NCBI GenBank assembly: GCA_001604105.1
Contig: LVAQ01000006.1
Span: forward strand, 186,001 to 250,000
Reading direction: 5' to 3'
DNA from: Clostridiales bacterium Firm_11
GTDB taxonomy: Bacteria; Bacillota; Clostridia; Christensenellales; Aristaeellaceae
Length of the DNA: 64,000 nt
Shown here: positions 19,572-28,702 of the stretch, in pieces
Position numbering within the stretch: the first letter of the stretch is position 1
How the letters are laid out: every line of letters starts with the position of its first letter
The notes under the pieces: model-generated
Told to the model about the DNA's origin: nothing
The model's input: only the letters and a program-made list of their open reading frames with translations
Database searches by the model: none
Position numbers and translations under genes: made by a program

Positions 19572-21032
19572 ATGAAACCAATCAGTAATCAGGCGATGCT
19601 CATCACCTATGCCGATAGCATGGGCAAAAACCTTAAGGAACTTCACACTGTATTGCATCAGCATTTTCAAGGCGTTTTCGGCGGTGTGCACATCCTGCCC
19701 TTCTTCCCTTCATCCGGTGATCGTGGCTTTGCCGTTATCAATTATGACATGGTTGATCCTGCCTTTGGCACATGGGAGGATATTCGCCGCATCAGCCAGG
19801 AATACTACCTGATGGCGGATTTTATGATTAACCATGCCTCCATACGCTCCGATGAATTCCAGGATTATATGGCTCATGGCGATGCCTCGGAATACCGCGA
19901 TATGTTCATTGATTGGAATCGCTTCTGGCCTAATGGCGAACCTACCGAGGAGGAGCTTGAACGCCTGTATCGCCGCAAACTACAGGGTCCCTATAAAGAG
20001 TTTACGAGAGCCGATGGTAAAACCGTTAAACTGTGGAACACGTTCTTTGAGGAACAGGTAGACATTGACCCTTGGGCGCCTGTGACCCAACGCTACTATC
20101 AGAAGAATCTGGAACGACTGGCGAGCTATGTTCCTTTAGTACGCTTTGATGCCTTTGCCTATGCTTCCAAACGTCCGGGAACCAGCTGCTTCTTTGTAGA
20201 GCCGGAAGTATGGGATGTTCTGGATATCGGTATGCGTCCTCTTCAAGAACACGGCACACAAATGCTTCCGGAAATCCATGAGAACTACCAGATACAGCTG
20301 AAGATGGCGCAGCACGGCCATTGGGTGTATGATTTCGCGCTGCCGATGCTCATGCTGCACGCCTTGATGGCTGGTCGGTCGGATCGCTTGATACACTGGT
20401 TGCAAATCTGCCCTCGTAAACAATTCACCACGCTGGATACGCACGATGGCATCGGCGTTGTGGATGTGGCAGGTCTGCTTACGGACGAAGAGATCGACTT
20501 CGTGCGTGACCGTGTGAACCAGAAAACCGAAATCCTGCAACAGTATGTAAAGCTCCCCGGCGGCATCATCAAAGTATCGGGGGCAAAGGCACGCCAATAC
20601 CAACTGATGAGCACATATTACTCCGCCTTGAACGAAGAGGATGACGCCTATCTGCTGGCGCGTATCGTGCAGCTGTTTACGCCGGGGATCCCGCAAATTT
20701 ACTATGTGGGTTTGCTGGCCGGAGAAAACGACGTGGAGACCCTCAAACAGCTTGGCGAACCACGCAGCCTCAACCGTCACAACTATACGCTGGAGGAGAT
20801 CGCGCAGCGCGTCACGCACCCGATGCTTGTGCGCTTTTACGAAGCCCTGCGGTTCCGCAATACACACGATGCCTTTAACGGGGATGTGACTGTTGATAAT
20901 ATGGGACAGCAAAGCGGTCTGCGTATCGTCTGGCAGAAAGGCGCACAGCGCGCTTGCCTAACAGCGGATCTCCGCTCGCGTGCGTATCAAGTCACCTATA
21001 CGGACGAAAACGCCGTCGAACGCGTACTCTGA
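19572..21032 (+). CDS. Sucrose-phosphorylase-family enzyme (GH13_18)
   Basis: A 486-residue GH13 phosphorylase that would reversibly split an alpha-glucoside such as sucrose with phosphate to give glucose-1-phosphate. The nucleophile is Asp193 in VRFDAFAYASK, the acid/base Glu234 in LPEIHENY, and the transition-state Asp is in LDTHDGIGVVD; these numbers match the Bifidobacterium enzyme within two residues. Related phosphorylases act on sucrose-6-phosphate or glucosylglycerol, so the acceptor is open. AAAGGAG precedes the ATG. It is divergent from the CE4 gene (57 bp) and ends facing the ABC/esterase operon. Confidence 0.88.
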   Translation: MKPISNQAMLITYADSMGKNLKELHTVLHQHFQGVFGGVHILPFFPSSGDRGFAVINYDMVDPAFGTWEDIRRISQEYYLMADFMINHASIRSDEFQDYMAHGDASEYRDMFIDWNRFWPNGEPTEEELERLYRRKLQGPYKEFTRADGKTVKLWNTFFEEQVDIDPWAPVTQRYYQKNLERLASYVPLVRFDAFAYASKRPGTSCFFVEPEVWDVLDIGMRPLQEHGTQMLPEIHENYQIQLKMAQHGHWVYDFALPMLMLHALMAGRSDRLIHWLQICPRKQFTTLDTHDGIGVVDVAGLLTDEEIDFVRDRVNQKTEILQQYVKLPGGIIKVSGAKARQYQLMSTYYSALNEEDDAYLLARIVQLFTPGIPQIYYVGLLAGENDVETLKQLGEPRSLNRHNYTLEEIAQRVTHPMLVRFYEALRFRNTHDAFNGDVTVDNMGQQSGLRIVWQKGAQRACLTADLRSRAYQVTYTDENAVERVL

Positions 21033-21193
21033 TTCGTTCCCGCAGAAGCCAGTCTCAAGAAGATGCCGTTGCGAAAATGCGCGCCTGTGAAGGTCGAACC
21101 GAGAGGAGCATCGTTCACAGGCCGCATTAATGCAAAGCGAATGATGCGCAAACCGGCGTATTCCCATCAAACGCATTTGCCGCCATAGGCACG

Positions 21194-21233
21194 ATGCCGT
21201 AGCGACTTGGTTAACCAAGAGCCGCTACGGCAT
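21194..21233. terminator. Nested palindrome, probable bidirectional terminator
   Basis: Outer arms ATGCCGTAGCG/CGCTACGGCAT (11 bp) enclose a second perfect palindrome CTTGGTTAACCAAG. It lies between the convergent GH13 gene and esterase gene. No clear T-tract follows on either strand, so termination is inferred from position. Confidence 0.55.
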
Positions 21234-21247
21234 ATTTCGTACTTGCT

Positions 21248-22096
21248 TTAGGGATAGATTACCTGATGGCGGATTGGGAGCCAGCTATCCATTGCCAGCC
21301 GGAGTGAATCATCCCACAAATCCCACTCATGGCCTTTGCCTTTGACCACTTCCATACGCGTTTCATACCCCCACTCCCGCAAATCCTGCTCTGCCTTGGT
21401 GGCGCGGTATAAGGCGTGGTCACTGTCTCCAACGCGGAAGAACATTTTCGGCAGCGGTTTTCCCTCCAGCACATTCTGCCGCGCAATGGCATACACATCA
21501 TTGACCGTACCTTGAATGTACTGCGCATCGTGCAGTTTGGCGGAGATGCCAAAGGAAGGGATTTTCATTTCCGCATCGAAATCAAACACGCCATCCTTTG
21601 TTTTAACCACACTGGGCACGCCCGGCCGGTAAGAAGCGCCGCTCATCATCAGCGCGGCCGCAAAACGTTCCGGGTGGTTCATCGCGATTTTCATGGCGCC
21701 GTGCGAGCCCATGGAAAGCCCCGCAACGAAAGTATCCTCCCTGTTCTGTGACAGCGGGAACATGGTTTGGCAATACTGAGGCAATTCTTCTGCGAGGTAG
21801 GTATAATACTTTGCCCCGTCCTCATAATCCGTATAGCTGGAATCGTAATTACAGGGCATAATTACCGCAATTTTATGCTTATCAGCATAGCGTACGATGT
21901 TGGTAAAATGTACATAATCACTGTTATCGCCTGTTCCCCCATGCAGCAAGTATAAGGTCTGGTACTTCATCCCTGGCACATAGGGCTCCTCGATGCCCTT
22001 CATGCTATCTTCAAAGCTGTAACTGGGAAGGCAAACGGTAATGTTGGTCTGCATCCCCAATGCTTTGGAAAGAAAATTCAAGTGGATCACGGCCAT
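21248..22096 (-). CDS. Cytoplasmic esterase, FrmB/tributyrin-esterase family
   Basis: A 282-residue alpha/beta hydrolase with a full triad: Ser128 in GLSMGS, Asp226 in VGDSDHAL, His256 in GKGHEWD; oxyanion region YLLHGGTGDN. No signal peptide. It is the last gene of the ABC importer operon, 60 nt after a large esterase gene, so it probably deacylates the oligosaccharide brought in by that importer. AAGGAGG precedes the ATG. It is a paralogue of 16494-17330 and of the serine-less protein at 11523-12398. Confidence 0.87.
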   Translation of the reverse strand: MAVIHLNFLSKALGMQTNITVCLPSYSFEDSMKGIEEPYVPGMKYQTLYLLHGGTGDNSDYVHFTNIVRYADKHKIAVIMPCNYDSSYTDYEDGAKYYTYLAEELPQYCQTMFPLSQNREDTFVAGLSMGSHGAMKIAMNHPERFAAALMMSGASYRPGVPSVVKTKDGVFDFDAEMKIPSFGISAKLHDAQYIQGTVNDVYAIARQNVLEGKPLPKMFFRVGDSDHALYRATKAEQDLREWGYETRMEVVKGKGHEWDLWDDSLRLAMDSWLPIRHQVIYP

Positions 22097-22156
22097 GGTT
22101 TCAGCCTCCTTGGTGCGCCGCTTAAGCAGCGTTTCAAATCAATCGTAAACAAAGGA

Positions 22157-23635
22157 TCATTGTAATACTTCATCGCGGATTAAGTTAGCCATGTTCAAGG
22201 AAAGGTCTGCGTCATGGTCGGTCAGGTATAGAACGCCATTGCACTTAGTCGCATGGTTATGTAATAGTCGCTTGCAAATCCATTCAATGGGCAGGCACAA
22301 TTCACCATTACGGAAAACGGCTTCGCAGTACATCGAGAGAATCTCGTTTTGAACCACACAGCCGATACTGCCCTGTGCGCATTGCAAGGTGGTGCCATCC
22401 GGCAGGAACAGGGTCGCGCTGCGGTTTTCATGTGATGTTTCTAACGTTGCCCCCAACGCCTGCGCAATGAAGCTCACCGGCGCCATGAAATACTCGCCCC
22501 TGACCAATGCATCCCCCTCAAGCCCATGATATTTCAACTTCTTATGCACAAACACGGGTTGACGCAACGCCACAAGCTGGTTATTGACATATGCCTTATC
22601 CTTGCCTTCCGCAAGTGCGATGGCATACGCATCGCCTGTTCTAGGGCGTAGGGTGGGTTCCTGAACCAGCCTGCCATCCTTCTCGCGTCGCACACCGGAA
22701 AACAGGTAATCCCATACCAATTCTGCATCATCCAACGTTTGCCCATGGTCACGGTTATACACATCGCGGAAAACCAAATTCGCGTGTGTTCCCTGATAGA
22801 AAGCGAAATTATCCTCACCAACGATTTTGATTTGCGGCAGGGCATCGCATCCATTGATACGCTTCCAGTATTCACGGTTGCGACGTACGATCTCATCCGT
22901 ATCATCTTTAAAGTGTGGCGGTACGCGATCAAGCTCCAGGCGGCTTTGCCAGGAAGCCACAGGACCCGCGCGGTTGATGATCTGATTCTGCTGGTCAAAC
23001 AGCAGGGACGTTGCCGTAGGGCCGCCAGAGCCCGCCTGACCCGCCAGCACATTTCCATGGTAGCGCGCAAACTGGCTCGTCATCATATTCCCCATCGACA
23101 TGCCTTGCATGAAAATGCGGCCTTCGTCGATCGCATACTTCTCTTTCATGCGCTGGATCAGGCTCAACACCGCATTCATGTCGTGGTTATCATCCGGATT
23201 TTCCGGCGGTCGGTTCAGGTATACGCCGTTTTCTGTTGGCGTAGTTGCCCATTCAAGGCGGTCTTTATCATACTCTACAATCCAGAAACGGCGCTCACTG
23301 GCGTTGGGAAACAGCACGATGAAGCCCTCGCGGTCAGCAACCATCGTCCAGGATGTATAGATAGCCTGCCCCCAACCAGTCATCAGCCCGCCATGCATGG
23401 ATATGACCAACGGCACCTTCTTTGTGCCGTCGTAACTGGCGGGAACATACTCAAACCAGGTGTCCTTTACACCATCCAGCAAAACGTCGCTGTGTTCCGT
23501 AAGCCTTTGTGGATAAACCTGTGAGTTGTTGCCGTTTTCGTTTACAACCATTTGCGAACCTTTTATGGCTTCGGGCAAATAGTCCCGGTTTGCATCATTG
23601 GGGTCACCAGGCAGAATAATGCATTTCCCTTTCAT
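22157..23635 (-). CDS. Cytoplasmic PHB-depolymerase/feruloyl-esterase-like enzyme with CuAO-N-like domain (paralogue 2)
   Basis: A 492-residue paralogue of 12395-13912 and 23686-25173 with the same layout: a conserved N-terminal leader with MVVNENGNNSQVYP, a hydrolase domain with ISMHGGLMTGWGQ, the nucleophile elbow GMSMGNMM and the His in YNRDHGQT, then a C-terminal stalk-like domain with APVSFIAQALGATL and the segment GVLYLTDHDADLSLNMA. No signal peptide or membrane helix. It lies between another paralogue and a small esterase in the importer operon. Cleavage of an ester on an imported sugar is inferred; no member can be assigned a substrate from sequence alone. Confidence 0.72.
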   Translation of the reverse strand: MKGKCIILPGDPNDANRDYLPEAIKGSQMVVNENGNNSQVYPQRLTEHSDVLLDGVKDTWFEYVPASYDGTKKVPLVISMHGGLMTGWGQAIYTSWTMVADREGFIVLFPNASERRFWIVEYDKDRLEWATTPTENGVYLNRPPENPDDNHDMNAVLSLIQRMKEKYAIDEGRIFMQGMSMGNMMTSQFARYHGNVLAGQAGSGGPTATSLLFDQQNQIINRAGPVASWQSRLELDRVPPHFKDDTDEIVRRNREYWKRINGCDALPQIKIVGEDNFAFYQGTHANLVFRDVYNRDHGQTLDDAELVWDYLFSGVRREKDGRLVQEPTLRPRTGDAYAIALAEGKDKAYVNNQLVALRQPVFVHKKLKYHGLEGDALVRGEYFMAPVSFIAQALGATLETSHENRSATLFLPDGTTLQCAQGSIGCVVQNEILSMYCEAVFRNGELCLPIEWICKRLLHNHATKCNGVLYLTDHDADLSLNMANLIRDEVLQ

Positions 23636-23685
23636 GTTATACCCTTTCTATCCATCGAAACATTTCGCTATCCTGTGGCAACGCA

Positions 23686-25173
23686 TCAGCAAAGCACTTC
23701 ATCCCGTATCAGATGCGCCATATTCAAAGACAGCTCCGCATAGTGATCTGTAATATACACAACCCCATCACACTGTGATGACTGATAGTTAAGCACCCGT
23801 TGCGCAATCCATTGGATTGGCAAATACAGCTCGCCATTGCATAGGATGGCCTCGCAGAACATCGAGTAGAGTTCCTGATCGATTACACAGCCGATGTTAC
23901 CCTGCGCAAACGCTAAGGTTCTACCGTCTGGCAGTGTTATTTGCCCCGCGCGCCCGTCCTGTTGCAACGCGATGCTTGCGCCGAATGCTTGCGCTACAAA
24001 GCTGATCGGCGCCATCATGTATGTGCCGCGCACCTTGCTTTTCCCCTGCAACCCATGATACTTCAGCTTCTGGTGCATAAATGTATGTCCGCTTAACTGC
24101 ACAAGGCGGTTGTTGAGGTATGCTTTGTCTTTTCCCGCCGCAAGCGCAATGGCGAACGCATCTCCCGTACGTGCGCGGCGCGTATCTGTATGGACAATTT
24201 TCCCGCTTTGATCTCGCCGCACGCCAGAAAACAGATAATCCCAAACGATTTCGGCGTCATCCAGCGTTTGTCCATGGTCGCGGTTTTTGACATCCCGAAA
24301 AACCTGATCGGCATGCTTGCCATGATAAAAAGCGAAGTTGTCTTCTCCGATGATCTTGATCTGCGGCAAGGCATAGCACTGATTAATTCGCCGCCAGTAC
24401 TCTCGATTTCGCTTGACAATCTCATCGGTCGTGCCGCCAAAGAAAGGCGGTACTTCGTCCAGCTCAACCCGCGTCTGCCAAACAGCTAGGGCTCCTGCAT
24501 GGTTGATCGGTTGATCGTTCTCATCAAAAAGCACACTGGTATAGGCAGGCCCTGCCGAGCCGGCCTTGCCTGCCAGCAGGTGCCCATAGTGGCGGGCAAA
24601 CTGGCTGGTCATCAGATTACCCATGGACATACCCTGCATGAAGACGCGTCCTTCATCAATGCTGTACTTCGCCTTCATGCGTTCCAGCAGCGCCAAAACC
24701 ATATTCATATCATGATTATCGCGTGGATCCTTGGGGTCCTCATGCATGGATAAATCTTCGCTCTGCATGCTTTTGAAGCCATCCCGCACTGCTTGGCTCG
24801 TTTCCAAAACCCAGAAACGGCTCTGATGCGCATTGGGGAAAAGCACAATAAAGCCTTCACGATCAGCAACCATTGTCCAGGATGTATAGATCGCCTGTCC
24901 CCAGCCGGTCATCAGCCCGCCATGCATGGAGATCACCAAAGGCACCTTGTGCCTTTCATCATAACTGGCGGGTACATACTCGCACCAGGTATCCGGTTCA
25001 TCGCCTACCAGCACATCGGTAAATGTTTGAAGCCGAGCCGGGTATACTTGTGAGTTGTTGCCGTTTTCATTGACAACCATATCAGAGCCTTGGATGGCTT
25101 CGGGCAGATAGTCGCGGTTGTTATCGTTTGGCGTGCCTGGTAAAAGCGTCATCTTTTGGATCATTGATCCCAT
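23686..25173 (-). CDS. Cytoplasmic PHB-depolymerase/feruloyl-esterase-like enzyme with CuAO-N-like domain (paralogue 3)
   Basis: A 495-residue tandem duplicate of the preceding gene: MVVNENGNNSQVYPARL leader, ISMHGGLMTGWGQAIYTSW, elbow GMSMGNLMTSQFARH, His in KNRDHGQT, and a C-terminal stalk-like domain with APISFVAQAFGASI and VVYITDHYAELSLNMA. The two copies are closer to each other than to the copy at 12395. The start is uncertain: ATGs at 25173 and 25164 compete and the AAAGGCGG ribosome site is closer to the first than usual. It begins 42 nt after the ABC permease gene, in the same operon. Confidence 0.72.
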   Translation of the reverse strand: MGSMIQKMTLLPGTPNDNNRDYLPEAIQGSDMVVNENGNNSQVYPARLQTFTDVLVGDEPDTWCEYVPASYDERHKVPLVISMHGGLMTGWGQAIYTSWTMVADREGFIVLFPNAHQSRFWVLETSQAVRDGFKSMQSEDLSMHEDPKDPRDNHDMNMVLALLERMKAKYSIDEGRVFMQGMSMGNLMTSQFARHYGHLLAGKAGSAGPAYTSVLFDENDQPINHAGALAVWQTRVELDEVPPFFGGTTDEIVKRNREYWRRINQCYALPQIKIIGEDNFAFYHGKHADQVFRDVKNRDHGQTLDDAEIVWDYLFSGVRRDQSGKIVHTDTRRARTGDAFAIALAAGKDKAYLNNRLVQLSGHTFMHQKLKYHGLQGKSKVRGTYMMAPISFVAQAFGASIALQQDGRAGQITLPDGRTLAFAQGNIGCVIDQELYSMFCEAILCNGELYLPIQWIAQRVLNYQSSQCDGVVYITDHYAELSLNMAHLIRDEVLC

Positions 25174-25215
25174 CCGCCTTTCAAGTGAATCGCGCTAGGA
25201 AAATTACTGGCTGTA

Positions 25216-26106
25216 TCAGCCTTTGACCGCGCCCAGCATGATGCCCTCCGCAAAATACTTTTGCAGAAATGGGTATACAACCAAAATCGGCAAAACCGCA
25301 ATCATGGCAATGGCCATGCGTATGGACGTTTGCGGCACACTCACCGCATCGCTAGCATTGATGTTGTAATTGGCGTACGTAAGCGTAGCTTGGATATTTG
25401 CGGACATTTTGTTGAGCAGTACTTGAATGGAGTACAATCTGGGTGCGTTGATAAAGTACATGCCGTTAAGCCAGTCATTCCAGTATGCAAGGCAGGTAAA
25501 CAGGCCAATGGTAATCAGAATCGGCTTGCCAAGCGGCAGCGCGATTTTCCAGAAAATCCGGAAGTACCCCGCTCCGTCAATCTTGGCAGATTCATACATT
25601 TCCATCGGTACATTGGCTTCAAAGTAGGAGCGGATCAGGATGATGCTGAACCCGTTGGTCAGTAAAAACGGCAGCACATACGCCCAGATGGTATCCACAA
25701 CTTTGAAATTCGTCCACATGATGTAGGAAGGGACCAACCCACCATTAAACAGCATCGTAAAGAAAATGAAGAAGGTTATCAGCTTCCTGCCGGGGAGTCC
25801 TTTGTTGGAAATCGCGAAACTCATCATCGCTGTAATGGCAATGCTGATGGTAGTGCCAAGAAACGTCGCCAGTATTGTGGTTTGATAAGCTCGCATAATC
25901 ATCTCGGAGTAATTGATGATATATTGATACGCCCCCAGGCTAAATTTGGCTGGAAAAAAGGAGTACCCGTTGTTAATCAGTACGTTTTCATCGGTGACCG
26001 AGGAAAGGAAAAGCAACACCATGGGCAGGATCATGGCAAGCGTAACCAGCAGCAGTATGGTGTGGCTCAGCAGCCGATAGCTAAGTTTCTCTTTCATTTT
26101 TCCCAC
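25216..26106 (-). CDS. Sugar ABC transporter permease, LplC/YtcP type
   Basis: A 296-residue inner-membrane permease of the CUT1 (MalG-like) class with six helices. The cytoplasmic EAA loop, which contacts the ATPase, is EMYESAKIDGAGYFRIFWKIALPL. It ends AEGIMLGAVKG, the family's usual C-terminus. It pairs with the permease at 26115-27023. No ATPase gene is nearby, as is normal for this class, which uses a shared MsmX-like ATPase. GTG at 26106 or the ATG nine nt inside could be the start; GGGAG favours the GTG. Confidence 0.92.
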   Translation of the reverse strand: MGKMKEKLSYRLLSHTILLLVTLAMILPMVLLFLSSVTDENVLINNGYSFFPAKFSLGAYQYIINYSEMIMRAYQTTILATFLGTTISIAITAMMSFAISNKGLPGRKLITFFIFFTMLFNGGLVPSYIMWTNFKVVDTIWAYVLPFLLTNGFSIILIRSYFEANVPMEMYESAKIDGAGYFRIFWKIALPLGKPILITIGLFTCLAYWNDWLNGMYFINAPRLYSIQVLLNKMSANIQATLTYANYNINASDAVSVPQTSIRMAIAMIAVLPILVVYPFLQKYFAEGIMLGAVKG

Positions 26107-26114
26107 TCATCTCC

Positions 26115-27023
26115 CTAAAACATTGCGTTGCTTGCATCCACTTTACGCACCACACCGTTTGCGACTATCACCAGCACAAAACCGACCGCTGCCTGTAACA
26201 AGCCGGTTGCCGCAGAACGGCCGATACCGCCCGGCGCCATCAGCGATCGATACACATAGGTATCGATGGTGCTGGTCACATTATATAAAGAGCCCGAATT
26301 TTGCGGGATCAAGTAAAACAACCCAAAATCAGAATAGAAGATACGGCTGATGCTCAGCAGGAACAGCGTGATAATCGATGGCGCCAGCAAGGGAAGTGTG
26401 ATTCTAAAAATCTGCTTGGTTTTCCCCGCGCCATCAATAGCAGCCGCCTCATACAGGGAGCGGTCAATCGCGGATATCCCCGCCATATAAATCAGCGTGG
26501 AGTACCCTACGCCCTTCCAACAGTTCACAAATACAAGGATAACAGGCCACCAGGTGGGATCATTGTACCATTGAACCGGGTTATCGATCAGGATGCTGTT
26601 GTTGATCATGCCGTTTTGCTGACTCAGGAACGCAAAAACCAGATAGCTGATGATAACCATGGATAATGTAAAGGGCAGTAGAATGGAGCTTTGGTAAAGC
26701 TTTTTCAATGACTTGTTGTGGACATCCGAAATCAGAATGGCCAGCATAATGCCTACCGCATTGTTCACGATGATGAAAACAACGTTGTAAAGCAGCGTAT
26801 TGCGGATAATAATGCCGATATCCCTTGAACTAAAGAGATACTCGAAGTTTTTCAGACCCACCGATGGGCTGCCCCATATACCTTCGGTAACCTTGAATGA
26901 TTTGAATGCCGCTACGATACCCGTCATCGGTATATAGTTATTGACGATCAAGTAGATCGCGCACGGCAGCATCATCAAGTAAAGCGGTATATATTGTTTG
27001 AGCCGTCTTCTGCCAATGCCCAT
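26115..27023 (-). CDS. Sugar ABC transporter permease, LplB type
   Basis: A 302-residue permease (MalF-like) with six helices and the EAA loop SLYEAAAIDGAGKTKQIFR. It starts MGIGRRRLKQYIPLYLMMLPC with AAGGAGG 7 nt upstream. It ends 8 nt before its partner permease. A GC-rich hairpin lies between it and the upstream binding-protein gene. It would import the oligosaccharide bound by the protein at 27081-28553. Confidence 0.92.
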   Translation of the reverse strand: MGIGRRRLKQYIPLYLMMLPCAIYLIVNNYIPMTGIVAAFKSFKVTEGIWGSPSVGLKNFEYLFSSRDIGIIIRNTLLYNVVFIIVNNAVGIMLAILISDVHNKSLKKLYQSSILLPFTLSMVIISYLVFAFLSQQNGMINNSILIDNPVQWYNDPTWWPVILVFVNCWKGVGYSTLIYMAGISAIDRSLYEAAAIDGAGKTKQIFRITLPLLAPSIITLFLLSISRIFYSDFGLFYLIPQNSGSLYNVTSTIDTYVYRSLMAPGGIGRSAATGLLQAAVGFVLVIVANGVVRKVDASNAMF

Positions 27024-27046
27024 GATCGAGCCTCCTTCGTGATGTC

Positions 27047-27072
27047 TCCGCCCTGCCTTTCGGCAGGGCGGA
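27047..27072 (-). promoter_or_regulatory. Intercistronic hairpin between binding-protein and permease genes
   Basis: Perfect 11-bp stem TCCGCCCTGCC/GGCAGGGCGGA with loop TTTC (GAAA on the transcript strand), 8 nt after the binding-protein stop. No T-tract follows, so it is more likely an mRNA-stabilising or attenuating element that raises the ratio of binding protein to permease. Confidence 0.65.
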
Positions 27073-27080
27073 GTGCGATG

Positions 27081-28553
27081 CTATTGCTTTGCCAGCCAGG
27101 CGTCAAGCTGCCTTTGCTTTTCGTCCATAATGGTCTGCAAGCCTGCATCGTACAATTCTGCATTCAAGCTGGCAAGACCTGTTTCGGTATCCACAGCGCC
27201 AAAGAAGATATCCGCCTGGTATTTACTGAGTACCGCGGAGCACTGCGCAACCTCATTGGCAACATTCACGGCGTCAAACGAGAATCCAAACGCCTTGGAG
27301 GCGATGGCATCTTCATCAAACTCGCGATATGCTTCCCAGATATCCGCGGGGCTGCCAGCCCACGGCGTCATCAGGAACTGGTTGGGATAAATAAAACCGA
27401 AATCAGAATGGTAGTTGACGGTTTGCGTCGTTACGCCTTCGGGATAATCCGCCTGTCCATCGTCATTGACAACCCAATCCACACCAGGCACACCCCAGTT
27501 GAGCAAGTCATTAAACTCTTTGCTTGTGTAGCACCAGTTCAAGAACTGGAAGGCCTTAACCTTATCCTTGGATTGCTGCATCACGCAATTGAGCACTGCA
27601 TTTACGGATGTGGTTGACTTCATCTTCGCGGATACGGGGATCATCACGCAGTCATAACCGGTTTGGGACTTCACGCTGGTAAGGGCGTTGGCTGTATAGG
27701 AGGCGAAGAAAGCAGCACAGTTGCCGGCTTTCATTTTGCCCTGACCCAGCTCCTGCGTTACGGCGATATCCTTGGAGGTGTAGCCCTTCTCGAACCACTC
27801 GCGCGCAAGCAGGGAGAATTGCTTGATCTGCTCGGACTCATACCAGTTGGTTACGGTTGTGGTTTGTCCGTAATTCTCCAGCACGCCGAAACCATCGCTC
27901 ATGGCATCTACCCATGTGAAAGAGTTTTCCGCGAAGATACGGTGACCATCGAACGGAACCATATCCGGGTATGCTTCCTTGATTCTGCCAAGCATTTCGG
28001 TAATCTGCCCAAAGCTCGCATAATCATCCGTGGTGACGTTGAAGTCGGATTCCTTGTAACCCAGCGCATCAAAGATATCCTTGCGAACAAAGATAGCAGA
28101 GGGCGCCGCGCGCGTGTTCATAACCGGGAAACCCACCAGCATATCGCCGATATAGCCTACCTGCGCATCATCGCCCAACACTTCGAAGATATCGGGTGTG
28201 TATTCCACATAATCCGATGCATCAACGATGAAGCCGGCATCCAGGAAGCTGGCAAAGCTAAACGAGAATACAAACGAAATGTCCAGCGGCTGCTGTGCGG
28301 CCAACATAGCAGGATACTTCTGGTTGTACGTATCCCACCCAATGGGGATCAGTTCAACTTTCATATTCAGTTCACGCATCGTCAGTTCGTTCATGACTTC
28401 ATTGAGCGCTGCCTGATTGCCCTCCTTGGGCGCATGGTATGCGAAGTAGACCGTATACGGCTCTTCCTGCGCAAACGCGGTGCTCATGACCCCTGCCATG
28501 AGTGTTGTGGCCATTACCAGAACCAGGGTGATCGAGAGTGCCTTTTTCCACAT
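27081..28553 (-). CDS. Extracellular sugar-binding protein of ABC importer (LplA/YtcQ type)
   Basis: A 490-residue solute-binding protein, the first gene of the importer/esterase operon. A signal peptide (residues 1-28, ending STAFA before QEE) is followed by the type-1 binding-protein fold and a DUF3502-like C-terminal helix EKQRQLDAWLAKQ. There is no Cys in the signal region, so it is not a lipoprotein by sequence, unusual for a Gram-positive-type importer. The start is the ATG at 28553 with AAGGAGG upstream; the longer open frame is rejected. The likely ligand is a substituted oligosaccharide, inferred from the downstream esterases. Confidence 0.9.
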   Translation of the reverse strand: MWKKALSITLVLVMATTLMAGVMSTAFAQEEPYTVYFAYHAPKEGNQAALNEVMNELTMRELNMKVELIPIGWDTYNQKYPAMLAAQQPLDISFVFSFSFASFLDAGFIVDASDYVEYTPDIFEVLGDDAQVGYIGDMLVGFPVMNTRAAPSAIFVRKDIFDALGYKESDFNVTTDDYASFGQITEMLGRIKEAYPDMVPFDGHRIFAENSFTWVDAMSDGFGVLENYGQTTTVTNWYESEQIKQFSLLAREWFEKGYTSKDIAVTQELGQGKMKAGNCAAFFASYTANALTSVKSQTGYDCVMIPVSAKMKSTTSVNAVLNCVMQQSKDKVKAFQFLNWCYTSKEFNDLLNWGVPGVDWVVNDDGQADYPEGVTTQTVNYHSDFGFIYPNQFLMTPWAGSPADIWEAYREFDEDAIASKAFGFSFDAVNVANEVAQCSAVLSKYQADIFFGAVDTETGLASLNAELYDAGLQTIMDEKQRQLDAWLAKQ

Positions 28554-28672
28554 GTGTACATCCTCCTTATTCAATTCCGTTAAAGTGGTTCCATAAGCAT
28601 CCCAACGTTGGGAGAGGGCGCTTTCCAAGAGATAATGACAACCGCCGCATGATCATCATTGTTGGAATTAGT

Positions 28673-28684
28673 GCTAAATTTAGC
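28673..28684. promoter_or_regulatory. Perfect palindrome, candidate LacI-family operator
   Basis: GCTAAATTTAGC lies about 12-23 nt downstream of the predicted start of the importer operon transcript, a classic repressor position, and shares GCTAAAT with 17383-17408. A further GCTAAAT half-site is at 28805. Confidence 0.55.
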
Positions 28685-28702
28685 TCGTTAATCTTCTTCG
28701 TT

